Counted from the first letter of the stretch, positions 26,234 through 34,154 are shown. The stretch is 57,262 nucleotides of DNA from Chthoniobacter flavus (GCA_945860745.1 CAMASH010000012.1:1-57262); one strand, 5' to 3'. Notes: a model not told the origin generated them from the sequence alone. Numbers and translations: made by a program.

Positions 26234-26341
26234 TATAGCTGGCTGGCCAAGCCGTCTTGTCACGCCGAATAGGCGGAAGTCTCGCAGCAAACTTCCACTG
26301 CAAAAAGTCCGCCTGCGCGCCTTCGGCGGCTCCGGCGTGAC

Positions 26342-26375
26342 AGCCTTCGCTCTGGCTTTGCTGCGAGCGAAGGCT
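26342..26375 (-). terminator. 10-bp inverted repeat directly after tmRNA
   Basis: AGCCTTCGCT (26342-26351) and AGCGAAGGCT (26366-26375) are perfect complements around a 14-base loop, abutting the mature tmRNA 3' end. It could be a transcript-end or processing hairpin; no U-run follows on the minus strand. It could equally be an arm of the inserted element. Confidence 0.45.
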
Positions 26376-26727
26376 GGAGGCGAGGGGAGTCGAACCCCTG
26401 TCCCTGAAGCATTCAGTCAGACTTTCTACATGTTTAGACGATCTTTAATTTCGGAGTCCTGCTGCGAACCGTCACGCTACTGACTCCTAGGCATCCACGA
26501 AATCGATTCACTCCCCACCGCGGTTGCACCGGCGGAAAATTAGCCTGCTAGCGTCGCATCCACCCCCAGCAGGCGTCAGGGTGAACACGTCACGGCGAAT
26601 TAGGCCGCGAGAGCGAGATTTTCGGAATCTGCATTTATTTTTTTGATCCGATTTTTAACGAGGCCGACGAATCATCCTCGACATGCAGGCCTGGCATCAA
26701 ACTTCACGTCGAAACCAGTACGCCCCC
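26375..26727 (-). ncRNA. ssrA: transfer-messenger RNA (tmRNA)
   Basis: About 353 bases on the minus strand. The 5' end reads GGGGGCGTACTGGTTTCGAC and the 3' end TTCGACTCCCCTCGCCTCC plus discriminator A; GGGGGCG and CGCCTCC form the acceptor stem with one G-U pair. The tag frame begins with the resume codon GCA near 26632 and reads GCA GAT TCC GAA AAT CTC GCT CTC GCG GCC TAA, giving tag ADSENLALAA after the charged alanine. The ending LALAA is the usual protease-recognised type. CCA is not encoded. Together with SmpB it rescues stalled ribosomes and tags nascent proteins for degradation. Several GC-rich hairpins between tag and 3' domain fit the pseudoknot region. Confidence 0.96.
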
Positions 26728-26734
26728 TTTAACC

Positions 26735-26770
26735 AAGGGAGAAGGTAGAAGGCTGAAGGCTGAATTTCAA
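26735..26770 (-). promoter_or_regulatory. probable sigma-70 promoter of ssrA
   Basis: On the minus strand TTGAAA (26770-26765) is followed after exactly 17 bases by TACCTT (26747-26742). This would start transcription near 26735, about 8 bases before the mature tmRNA 5' end, leaving a short leader for RNase P to remove. The -10 box is imperfect. Confidence 0.5.
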
Positions 26771-26930
26771 GCGGTCATTTTGACGGCGAACTTTTCGGTT
26801 TTTCCATGAACAAGCCCTCCTTTCTGGTTTCCCGCTCGCCATCCTGGAGAGAATCCCCTAGCTCAAATCGCGTGGCTCAACGCGAAGCACGGGCTCGAAT
26901 ACGCCTAAAAGTAATTTGGGAGAAAGCCGC

Positions 26931-27263
26931 ATGAAACTGCCCCACGGCGGCCGCGCCGACCTTGGAACGAAGATCGAAGACTATTCGCTGAATGCGCAGC
27001 ACCGGGAAGGTCAGCATAAGGCGCGGGTCTTCGCCTCGGCCCTGGGTCTCACGATCAAGGATGCTCATGCGCTGCGACAGGTCGTGTTGAACGCGGCGAT
27101 GGCGTCGGACGAAGTCGAAGCGCGAGGTGACAATGGCTTCGGTGAAGTGTTTGTTCTGCGCTTTCGCATGGAAACGGAAGCAGGCGCGGCGTTGGTGCTG
27201 ACGGCATGGATCATCCGTCGCAACGAAGACTTTCCCCGGCTGACGACTTGCTATATTCTCTAA
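26931..27263 (+). CDS. DUF6883 domain protein
   Basis: A 110-residue protein starting MKLPHGGRADLGTKIEDYSL, then GQHKARVFASALGLTIKDA and ending AWIIRRNEDFPRLTTCYIL. This pattern matches my recollection of the DUF6883 family (often described with the KLPNxxxAxVxxxKLxxYxL opening). The start at ATG 26931 has GGGAG 9 bases upstream; a TTG at 26916 would add five residues. The family has no established function but is frequently next to a DUF4926 gene, as here (4 bases downstream), hinting at a two-gene module. It lies just upstream of ssrA on the opposite strand, in an accessory pocket. Confidence 0.8.
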   Translation: MKLPHGGRADLGTKIEDYSLNAQHREGQHKARVFASALGLTIKDAHALRQVVLNAAMASDEVEARGDNGFGEVFVLRFRMETEAGAALVLTAWIIRRNEDFPRLTTCYIL

Positions 27264-27267
27264 CACT

Positions 27268-27513
27268 GTGAACTCCGAAATCCAGATGCACGATCTCGTG
27301 GCGCTGCTCGAAGATGTGGCCGCCCGCCACTTCACCACCGGCTCACCGCTCATGCTCCGACGTGGGCAAATCGGCACCGTGGTGATGACCTACGACAGCT
27401 CCGCTTTCGAGGTCGAATTTAGTGATTCCCAAGGCCGAGCTTTCGCCCTCATGCCGGTTCCGGCGGGCAAGTTAATGCTGCTGCATGATGCGCCTGCGGC
27501 GATTGCGGCTTAA
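27268..27513 (+). CDS. DUF4926 domain protein
   Basis: An 81-residue protein with an SH3-like beta pattern: MHDLVALLEDVAARHFTTG, LRRGQIGTVVMTY and AFEVEFSDSQGR. This matches the DUF4926 family as I remember it. The GTG at 27268 is the first start; ATG 27286 (MHDLVALLED) is an equally good alternative and matches typical family N termini. Probably co-translated with the DUF6883 gene. Its TAA stop shares the palindrome TTAA (27510-27513) with the stop of the convergent metallophosphoesterase. Function unknown. Confidence 0.78.
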   Translation: MNSEIQMHDLVALLEDVAARHFTTGSPLMLRRGQIGTVVMTYDSSAFEVEFSDSQGRAFALMPVPAGKLMLLHDAPAAIAA

Positions 27514-28229
27514 GCGCTTCGCAATGTGAGCAGCGCCACTTCCGCCGGGTAACCGAAGCGGATGGGCGGAAACGCCGCGCCCACTCCGCGGGTGACGAAA
27601 ACTTTCGCCCACGGGCCCTGGCAGAGGCCGGAGGCGTATTTCTGCCCGTATCGTGAAGGCAGGATGGGCGCGCCGATGATGGGGAAAACGCACTGACCGC
27701 CGTGGGTGTGTCCGCTTAACACAAGGCCGACGCGGTCGTCGCGGATGCGTTCCACGTAGTCGGGATTGTGGGAGAGGAGGAGGACGGATTCCCTGCGGTT
27801 GGAACCCTCCGGGGCGCGGGGGAGTTTTCGTTCTTCCCGCCAGTAATCACCCACGCCTGCGACGTGCAGGGTTTCCCCGTCGCGCTGAAGAGTGATGCCG
27901 CAGCTGGTGAGATCGGCGCTACCGGCTTGGCGGAGTCCGTCGCGCACGGTGCGGGCCGCGTTTTCGTAATGGTCGTGATTTCCCGGCACCGCGACCACGC
28001 CGTTGTTCGCGCGCAACGCCGCCAGTTCCTGCATGCAGCCGGGAACCCGCTTTTTCCCGCGATGGATGGAGTCACCCGTCAGCGTGAGGAGATCCGGATT
28101 GAGGGAATGGGCCAGCCGCACGACAGCACGGATGGAGTTGGCCGAAACCCACGGGCGGTGATGAAAGTCCGACCGCAGCGCCACGCGGAATCCGTCGAAG
28201 GCCCGGCGACAGTCCGGCCCGGGTGACAT
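27510..28229 (-). CDS. metallophosphoesterase (N terminus displaced by frameshift)
   Basis: A 239-residue calcineurin-like phosphoesterase. All metal motifs are present: SDFHH, LTGDSI, GNHDHY, LLSHNPD and SGHTHGGQ, in the order typical of YkuE/UDP-2,3-diacylglucosamine pyrophosphatase-like enzymes. The catalytic domain begins only 11 residues after the start at 28229 (AFDGFRVALRSDFHH). Family members are usually longer at the N terminus, and a Tat signal lies in another frame directly upstream (28190-28341). A one-base change near 28198-28206 would join them. The catalytic core is intact, so the truncated form may be cytoplasmic and active, or the frame was lost recently. Confidence 0.85.
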   Translation of the reverse strand: MSPGPDCRRAFDGFRVALRSDFHHRPWVSANSIRAVVRLAHSLNPDLLTLTGDSIHRGKKRVPGCMQELAALRANNGVVAVPGNHDHYENAARTVRDGLRQAGSADLTSCGITLQRDGETLHVAGVGDYWREERKLPRAPEGSNRRESVLLLSHNPDYVERIRDDRVGLVLSGHTHGGQCVFPIIGAPILPSRYGQKYASGLCQGPWAKVFVTRGVGAAFPPIRFGYPAEVALLTLRSA

Positions 28230-28341
28230 CCCGGCGAGGGACAGTGCAGCCGAACGGTGCGGCCAGGGTGAGAAGGCTGCCGCTGGCTCCGGTGACGAAG
28301 GCGGCTTTGAGTGAGAGATGAAGGAAGTTTCTTCGGGTCAT
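28190..28341 (-). pseudogene. Tat signal fragment of the metallophosphoesterase, out of frame
   Basis: From ATG 28341 the frame reads MTRRNFLHLSLKAAFVTG, a twin-arginine signal (TRRNFL), followed by a hydrophobic stretch and AAPFGCTVPRRDVTRAGLSPGL. It then leaves the phosphoesterase frame at GGCCTTCGACGG, where the other frame gives AFDGF. The join in intact homologues would be at this point. The conventional frame continues for about 50 meaningless codons. This looks like a single-base indel, real or from sequencing. Confidence 0.7.
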
Positions 28342-28430
28342 GGCGGACGCACCTTGGTCCGTCCGTGTGAAGCGATGAGGAAAGGCGCGGGAAAATTCCG
28401 CGAAAAAGGGCGGCTCCGACTCCGGGTCCG

Positions 28431-28583
28431 TTATTTTCTTTCCGAAGAGCGGTTTTGGAAGCGGCTGAGGGTGGAGCGGACGGCCATTTCGCGGCGGCGT
28501 TGTTCTTCGAGTTGAGCGGCGCGCGCGACGGGGTTTTCAGCGCGGGCGGCTTTCTTGACTTTACGCGGCGGACGATGAGGCAT
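28431..28583 (-). CDS. small basic hypothetical protein
   Basis: A 50-residue frame, MPHRPPRKVKKAARAENP to FQNRSSERK, strongly basic and probably helical in the middle (AARAAQLEEQRRREMAVRS-like). It has no ribosome-binding sequence that I can see and no recognisable domain. I list it because composition and length resemble small conserved proteins annotated in this phylum, and because the opposite-strand frames over it have no better claim. It could be non-coding. Confidence 0.35.
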   Translation of the reverse strand: MPHRPPRKVKKAARAENPVARAAQLEEQRRREMAVRSTLSRFQNRSSERK

Positions 28584-28651
28584 GGTTGCAGAATCGCAGG
28601 GGCAGGGTTTCTCCGCAAGCCGGGATGCAGAGGGGAACTTCCCGCAAAGGG

Positions 28652-28718
28652 CGCAAAGGATAAAAAGGTTTCAGAGTTTTTTGCTCTTTCCATCCTTCCC
28701 ATCCTTTGCGTGAGGCAA
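28652..28718. repeat. CGCAAAGGAT inverted repeat with a shared 32-bp arm
   Basis: CGCAAAGGAT (28652-28661) pairs with ATCCTTTGCG (28701-28710). The right arm is part of a 32-bp sequence (28687-28718) found again with one mismatch at 38211-38242. It lies downstream of the two-component remnant on the minus strand. Confidence 0.5.
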
Positions 28719-28727
28719 AATCCGACT

Positions 28728-29006
28728 TCAAAAGCGGACCGTGACTTGGGTGCCCTGTCCCGGCGTGCTTTGCCGCGTGATGGTGCCGCGGGCGCGGGGG
28801 CTGAAGGGTTTGGTGAGGCAATCGTCGCCCCCGATTTCCAGGCCGACGACGCGGTCGATTTCGTCCGAGCGCGAGGTGAGGAAAAGGATGGGGACGTCGG
28901 AAGTTTTGCGGATGCGGCGGCAGACTTCGAAGCCGTCGAGGTCGGGCAGGCCGACGTCGAGGACCTCGGCGATGCCGGGGTCGTCCTCGACGACGAGAAT
29001 TTTCAC
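28728..29006 (-). pseudogene. collapsed two-component system remnant (receiver + histidine kinase end)
   Basis: A 92-codon intact frame with three fused pieces. Residues 1-16 ([16 protein letters not shown]) are the start of an OmpR/CreB-type receiver. Residues 17-71 ([17 protein letters not shown] to [10 protein letters not shown]) are the middle and end of a receiver, with the phospho-acceptor Asp in LDVGLPD and the switch Lys in TKPFSP. The last 20 residues ([20 protein letters not shown]) are the extreme C terminus of a histidine kinase ATPase domain. About 40 residues of receiver, the whole DNA-binding domain and almost all of the kinase are missing, yet all joins are in frame. Most likely decay by deletion; an expressed mini-protein is less likely. 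Confidence 0.75.
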
Positions 29007-29025
29007 GGAGGGCGCGAGAGGCGGA

Positions 29026-29421
29026 CTAGAGGAATTTGATGGTCAACGGGAAGTTGTAGCGTTCGCCGTTGCTGGCCTTGATCGTTCCCAGGATCAGGAA
29101 GACAAGCCAGGCGATGGCGGCCACGGGCAGCAGGACCACGCCGATGCAGAAAAACATGCTCAGGCCGGAGAGCAGAAGGTAAATGGACCAGGAGATCTGG
29201 AAATTGAGAACATCCTTGCCGACTTGATCCAGCGAGGGAACCTCGGCTTTTTTCACCAGCCAGAGGACGAGCGGGGCCAGGATGTTGCCGACGGGCAGGA
29301 CGAGGCCGGCCAGGGCGCTCAGGTGGGTGATGACGGCCCATTGATTGCTGGATAGCTCCGAGGAGGGCGGCTGGGCGGGAGGTTGCGGAACGGGCGCGGG
29401 TGTGGCCGATGGTGTGTCCAT
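29026..29421 (-). CDS. DUF4870 membrane protein
   Basis: A 131-residue protein: a Pro-rich N-terminal tail (residues 1-22) followed by the DUF4870/Tic20-like domain. Visible features are [39 protein letters not shown] and two further hydrophobic segments ([18 protein letters not shown] and [16 protein letters not shown]), ending [14 protein letters not shown], a typical family C terminus. It is an inner-membrane protein with no established function. It lies immediately upstream of the two-component remnant on the same strand and is divergent from the DUF1460 gene. Confidence 0.9.
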   Translation of the reverse strand: MDTPSATPAPVPQPPAQPPSSELSSNQWAVITHLSALAGLVLPVGNILAPLVLWLVKKAEVPSLDQVGKDVLNFQISWSIYLLLSGLSMFFCIGVVLLPVAAIAWLVFLILGTIKASNGERYNFPLTIKFL

Positions 29422-29509
29422 GAGGGTTTTTGTAGCATTTTCCGTGCAAATTGCGAGCCGGATTGCGCGGGTTGCGAAATTTCCGCGGCGGAGTTACCAG
29501 TAGAGTCTT

Positions 29510-30376
29510 ATGCGCCTGCTGATTTTCTGTCTTTTTCTCGCCATCGTTTCGCCGGTCCCGGCCGCCTTGCCGGAGAGTGTTGTTTTTGTGGGCCAGGGAA
29601 AATACCAGGCCCTCATCAATCGCGGCCTGGCGGAAAACTGGCGTTCGCTGCCGATTGGCGAGCGCACAGCCAAGGTCGGGCTTGCCCTCCGTGGGACCCC
29701 CTATAAAAACTACACGCTCGAACTCGACGACCGCATCGAGACGCCCTGCGTGAACATGGCGGGCATGGATTGCTGGACCTTTTTTGAAATCGCCCTCGGT
29801 GCCGCACGGGCGCTCAAGATCTCGGAAAACCCGACCCCCGCCGATATGCTTCGCATGATCGAACTCGACCGCTACCGGAGCGGTCGCTGCAACGGCATTT
29901 TTACTTCGCGGCTGCACTATCTCGAGCAATGGCTGCAGGACAACCAAAGCCGCGGGTTGGTCAAGGACGTCACGCCGTCCCTTCCCGGGGCGAAGAAGCT
30001 TTACCGCGACATGAAAGAAATGTCCGCTTCGTGGAAAAGCAGCAAACAACTGCGGGCCAACCCCTCCCTTGTGCCGGAGATCGCCCGGATCGAGGCCCAG
30101 CTTTCCAAGCGCGGCATCTGGTACGTGCCGAACTCCGCGATCGCAGACGCGGAGAAATATCTGCGCGATGGCGACATCATCTCCATCGTCACCACCTGGC
30201 CGCGGGGTTACACCTCACATGTCGGCCTCGCTTACCGGGATGAAAACGGCGTTCTGCGGTTCCTCCATGCCTCCCGCAATGAACGGGCGGTTGTGATCGA
30301 TTCCCGCCTGAGCACCTATGTGAAGCGCTATAGCACGAACGCCGGTATCATGGTGGCCCGGCCGAACGATATTTGA
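29510..30376 (+). CDS. DUF1460 / N-acetylmuramoyl-L-alanine amidase-like protein
   Basis: A 288-residue secreted protein with a short signal peptide (LLIFCLFLAIVSPVPAA). The DUF1460 domain, related to NlpC/P60-type cysteine hydrolases, is recognised by MDCWTFFE (candidate catalytic Cys near residue 87), GRCNGIFTSRLHYLEQW and TSHVGLAYRDENG (candidate His). It would act on peptidoglycan in the periplasm. It stands alone: DUF4870 is divergent upstream and yajC starts 154 bases downstream. Confidence 0.88.
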   Translation: MRLLIFCLFLAIVSPVPAALPESVVFVGQGKYQALINRGLAENWRSLPIGERTAKVGLALRGTPYKNYTLELDDRIETPCVNMAGMDCWTFFEIALGAARALKISENPTPADMLRMIELDRYRSGRCNGIFTSRLHYLEQWLQDNQSRGLVKDVTPSLPGAKKLYRDMKEMSASWKSSKQLRANPSLVPEIARIEAQLSKRGIWYVPNSAIADAEKYLRDGDIISIVTTWPRGYTSHVGLAYRDENGVLRFLHASRNERAVVIDSRLSTYVKRYSTNAGIMVARPNDI

Positions 30377-30529
30377 GGCCGTCCGAATATTTCCAGAAGG
30401 CCACAAAGAGGGGGCGGATACGCCGATCTTCCTGACTTTCGTTTCCTTCTGTAAAAAGAATTTAGCCGGTTTTAAGCCGCAATTCGCATTTGCCTTGCAC
30501 GGGCGGGCTCCGTATCCTGTCCCGCTCTC

Positions 30530-30886
30530 ATGAATCTCACCAACCTTCTTTTCCTGGCCCAGGCTGCCGCCGCGTCCCCTGCGGGCACTACCACGCAGCC
30601 TCCCGCTTTCATGTCGATCCTGCCGTTGATCTTTGTCTTCGTCATTTTCTACTTCCTCCTCATCCGTCCGCAGCAAAAGAAGGCGAAAGAACATCTCAAA
30701 CTGGTGGAGTCCCTCAAAACGGGCGACAAGGTCGTCACCAGCGCGGGCATTCATGGCATCATTGCCAACGTGAAGGACAAAACCATCATCGTGAAAGTGG
30801 CCGACAACGTGAAACTGGAATTCGACCGCGCCGCCGTGACCGCCGTGGAAAAATCCCCCGAAACCCTCGAGGTGGTCAAATCCTGA
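30530..30886 (+). CDS. yajC: preprotein translocase subunit YajC
   Basis: A 118-residue single-pass membrane protein. Residues 24-46 form the membrane segment (FMSILPLIFVFVIFYFLLI), followed immediately by RPQQKKAKEH, the strictly conserved YajC motif, and the soluble part with LKTGDKVVTSAGIHG and VKVADNVKLEFDRAAV. YajC is an accessory subunit of the SecDF-YajC complex that assists protein export. The secDF gene begins 43 bases downstream, the usual order. The N-terminal extension LAQAAAASPAGTTTQPPA is also common in this phylum. Confidence 0.97.
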   Translation: MNLTNLLFLAQAAAASPAGTTTQPPAFMSILPLIFVFVIFYFLLIRPQQKKAKEHLKLVESLKTGDKVVTSAGIHGIIANVKDKTIIVKVADNVKLEFDRAAVTAVEKSPETLEVVKS

Positions 30887-30929
30887 TCCCGTCCGGTTTC
30901 GTCCTTAAGCCTTCGTCCTTTCCCCACCC

Positions 30930-33257
30930 ATGTCTCCCGCACTGACGTTTTTTATCGGGCTGCTGCTTCTCGTTCTGTTTTTTTGGTATTTTGCCACGGA
31001 ACTGGCGGGGCGCAAACGCTGGCTGGGTCTGGTGCTGTCGGTTCTGCTGGTGGCCTTCTGTCTCGAAGCCGCCCTTCCCCCGGATAAAAAAATCGGTCTC
31101 GGCCTCGATCTGCGCGGCGGCACGTCCTTTCTGATCAAGCTGGCGCCGCAGGACGGCGATGCGATCACCCCCGACCTTCTCGACCAGGCCGTCGAGGTGA
31201 TTCGCAAGCGCGTGGATGCCTACGGCGTGAGCGAACCGGTCATCACCCCGCAGGGCAAGGATCGCATCCTGGTGCAGATTCCCGGACTGGACACCAAGCA
31301 AATCGAGGTGACCAAGTCGGAATTGCAGCGTGTGGCCAAGCTGGAGTTTGCCTCCGTCGCGCCGGGCGGGGCCGAGCGCATTGCCCTCATCGAAGCCGGG
31401 GAGGACATCATGCCACCGGGATTTGTGGTCAAGACCTACAAGAACAAGATCGAGGATAAGGAAGTGGAGCTCAAAATTCTGGTCAAACGTAAGCCGGAAC
31501 TCTCCGGCGAGCATGTCCAAGCGGCCCACGCCTATTTCGATCAACAGGGTTATGGCGTTTCGCTTTCGCTGGATTCCGAGGGCGGAAAAATCTTTGGCGA
31601 CATGACGGCGGCGGCCGCGCCCACCCGCGGACAGATTGCCATCATGCTGGACGGCGAGATTCAGAGCGCCCCCTCGGTCAACAACGGCGCCATCTACGGC
31701 GGCAGCGCCCAGATCAGCGGGCACTTCTCCGACAAGGAGGCGCGCGACCTGGCCAGTGCGCTGGAAAATCCCCTGCGCGTTCCCGTCGAGATCGAGGAAA
31801 CCCGCAGTGTCTCGCCCACACTGGGCACCGACTCGATCCGCAGCGGCGTGCTGGCCGGCGTGAGCGGCCTCATTCTGGTTTTTCTTTTCGTCATCATCTA
31901 CTATCGTCTGGCTGGCATCGTGGCCTTCGTCGGCCTGCTGGTGAACATCGTCCTTCTCTTCGGACTGATGGCCATGTTCCATTTTGTGCTCACCCTGCCC
32001 GGCATCGCCGGTATCATCCTGACCATCGGCATGGCGGTGGATGCCAACGTGCTCATCTACGAGCGCCTGCGCGAGGAACTGGCCGCCGGCAAGTCCCTCT
32101 CCACCGCGTTGGAAGCCGCCTACAACAAGGCCTTCAGCGCCATCTTCGACGCCAACGTCACCACGCTCATCACCGCGGCCATCCTCTTCTGGCAGGCCAC
32201 CGGCTCGGTCAAAGGATTCTCCGTCACTCTCATCCTCGGCATCATTGCCTCGATGTTCTCCGCCTTGCTCGTCACCCGCACGATCTTCCGCTGGTTGATC
32301 GACCTCGGTTGGCTCAAGAAGCTCTCCATGCTCGATTTGATCCCCAAGAAAAAATTCGATTTCCTGGGCAAGCGCACCCTTGCGGCGGTGGTCTCGGTGC
32401 TTCTGATCGGCGGTTCAGTTGCCGTGGTGGCCTGGCGCGGGGAGAAAAATCTTGGCATTGATTTCCGCGGCGGCGATCTGCTCATCGTCGATTCCACCCG
32501 GCCGGTCACTGTGGCCCAGGCGCGTCAGGCCCTGGAGGGTATCGGTCTGGCCGATGCCCAGATTCAATTCGAACGCGAGGGCATGAAGGAAATGCTCTCC
32601 TTCCGCGGACCCCAGGGCACCGCGGGGCAAATCCTCACCAAACTGCAGGAAACTTTCCCGGACAGCGGCGTGGTGTCCGTTTCCCAGGAAAATGTGGGAC
32701 CGCAAATCGGCCGCGAATTTGCCAAGCGGGCCGCCATCGCCCTGGCCCTCGGCATGATTGGCATCCTGATCTACGTCACCATCCGCTTCGAGTTTTCCTT
32801 CGCGCTTGGTGCGGTGGTTGCCCTGCTCCACGACGTCATTATTACGGTCGGCATCTTTGCCCTCATCGGCGGCGAGTTGTCGCTGGTTATGGTCGGTGCC
32901 ATTCTCACCATCGCCGGATATTCAATCAACGACACCATCGTGGTCTTCGACCGCATTCGCGACGGACTCAAACAAGGCGAGCGCGGGTCGACCCAGACCC
33001 TGATGAACACGGCCATCAACGAAACCCTGGGCCGCACCATTCTCACCGGCGGCACCACCTTGCTCTCGGTCGGCGCGCTGTATTTCTTCGGCGGCGCCGT
33101 GCTGCGGGATTTCTCCTTTGCCATCCTCATCGGCATTGTGATCGGAACCTACTCTTCGATCTTTATTGCCTCGCCGATTGTGCTCTGGTGGTCGAAAGTC
33201 CGCGGCAAGAGCATCCGCCGCGAAGTGCTCGAAAGTGAGGCCCTCAACCGGGCCTGA
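30930..33257 (+). CDS. secDF: fused protein translocase SecD-SecF
   Basis: A 775-residue fusion of SecD and SecF, which use the proton gradient to drive late steps of Sec export. The SecD half begins with a membrane segment and the GLDLRGGTSFLIKL motif, then the P1 domain, and ends with the transmembrane bundle (SGLILVFLFVIIYYRLAGI, IILTIGMAVDANVLIYERLRE). The SecF half starts near residue 480 with LGIDFRGGDLLIV and includes MVGAILTIAGYSINDTIVVFDRIRD. The conserved D/R residues of both motifs are intact. Fused SecDF occurs in several lineages, including Verrucomicrobiota and Bacteroidota. Its stop is 9 bases from that of the convergent PhyH gene. Confidence 0.97.
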   Translation: MSPALTFFIGLLLLVLFFWYFATELAGRKRWLGLVLSVLLVAFCLEAALPPDKKIGLGLDLRGGTSFLIKLAPQDGDAITPDLLDQAVEVIRKRVDAYGVSEPVITPQGKDRILVQIPGLDTKQIEVTKSELQRVAKLEFASVAPGGAERIALIEAGEDIMPPGFVVKTYKNKIEDKEVELKILVKRKPELSGEHVQAAHAYFDQQGYGVSLSLDSEGGKIFGDMTAAAAPTRGQIAIMLDGEIQSAPSVNNGAIYGGSAQISGHFSDKEARDLASALENPLRVPVEIEETRSVSPTLGTDSIRSGVLAGVSGLILVFLFVIIYYRLAGIVAFVGLLVNIVLLFGLMAMFHFVLTLPGIAGIILTIGMAVDANVLIYERLREELAAGKSLSTALEAAYNKAFSAIFDANVTTLITAAILFWQATGSVKGFSVTLILGIIASMFSALLVTRTIFRWLIDLGWLKKLSMLDLIPKKKFDFLGKRTLAAVVSVLLIGGSVAVVAWRGEKNLGIDFRGGDLLIVDSTRPVTVAQARQALEGIGLADAQIQFEREGMKEMLSFRGPQGTAGQILTKLQETFPDSGVVSVSQENVGPQIGREFAKRAAIALALGMIGILIYVTIRFEFSFALGAVVALLHDVIITVGIFALIGGELSLVMVGAILTIAGYSINDTIVVFDRIRDGLKQGERGSTQTLMNTAINETLGRTILTGGTTLLSVGALYFFGGAVLRDFSFAILIGIVIGTYSSIFIASPIVLWWSKVRGKSIRREVLESEALNRA

Positions 33258-33266
33258 GCCTGGACG

Positions 33267-34154
33267 TCAACAGATCTGGCCGATGCGGTTTTTCTCGGCG
33301 AACTCCGCGGTGTCTGGTCCGATCCATCTTTCGTCAATCGGCTCGGCCGCCAGTTGGTAGCGCGTGTCGGTGGAGATGCGATAGGCCTCCGTCTGGTTAT
33401 CCAGGCTGGCATGCACCGTGGTCATGCCAAAGGTCAGCAGATCGCCGGCCCGAAATGCAGTGGTCAGCCAGCGCCCGCCGAATTTTTCCCGCAGGGACGC
33501 CGGATTCTTGGAAAGAATGGCGCGCTTGTTTTTGTAGGCGTTGCGATTGACGCAATACGTGTCCGCGTCACTCTCCAGATAGCGGTGGATGCGCTCGGAT
33601 TGCCGATGGGATTTTTCCAGAACCATCAAACCCCCGAGTTCCAGGGAAACGTCCCCATAGGGAATCCAGGCCGTCATCACCTGGCGCGTTCCGCGCCCCA
33701 TGTACGGAAGATCGCAATGGGGCGACGTGCCTTCTCCAGGACGAACGAGCCGGATCCAAATGTGATCATAGGGGCGAATGGGCCCACCCAACAGGTTCTC
33801 GTAGAAGGCCGTGAGCTGATGGGAAAAGACCAGCGAGGGGACCCGGGTGTTTCCCTCCATGATATCCTTCCGCGACCAGGCTCCAGACTCCGGCGATGCC
33901 ACGGCTGCGTCCACGGGAAAATCCGGATGGAGGGCCCCTTTTTTATTGAGGCGTTGCAGGAATTCCCCGCGCGCACCGAGAATTTCGCCGCGATCAAAAA
34001 ATCCCGGGAGATAGAGATAGCCATCCTGCGCCAGATTCTCCCGCAGCACGGCGGCGTCACCCCGCGCTTCCCGCGAACTGCGGAGTTCCCCGAAGCATTC
34101 CGGCGAAAGATCCAAATCGTGGCCCGAGGAGATCAGGGGAGAACTGGCAGTCAT
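33267..34154 (-). CDS. phytanoyl-CoA dioxygenase (PhyH) family protein
   Basis: A 295-residue Fe(II)/2-oxoglutarate-dependent oxygenase of the PhyH family. The metal-binding HxD is in SPHCDLPYMG, the distal His in TFGMTTVHASLDNQ and the 2-oxoglutarate-binding Arg in AYRISTDTRYQ. The N-terminal part (LAQDGYLYLPGFFDRGEIL) is typical of the family. Bacterial members often hydroxylate small molecules such as ectoine or plant- and algal-derived metabolites; the substrate here is unknown. It is divergent from an AraC regulator 84 bases away, which probably controls it. Confidence 0.92.
   Translation of the reverse strand: MTASSPLISSGHDLDLSPECFGELRSSREARGDAAVLRENLAQDGYLYLPGFFDRGEILGARGEFLQRLNKKGALHPDFPVDAAVASPESGAWSRKDIMEGNTRVPSLVFSHQLTAFYENLLGGPIRPYDHIWIRLVRPGEGTSPHCDLPYMGRGTRQVMTAWIPYGDVSLELGGLMVLEKSHRQSERIHRYLESDADTYCVNRNAYKNKRAILSKNPASLREKFGGRWLTTAFRAGDLLTFGMTTVHASLDNQTEAYRISTDTRYQLAAEPIDERWIGPDTAEFAEKNRIGQIC

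Noticed and set aside
26877-27377. 166-residue minus-strand frame over the DUF6883 gene
   Set aside because: The plus-strand frame has a ribosome-binding site, family pattern and a 4-base link to DUF4926; the minus frame has none of these.
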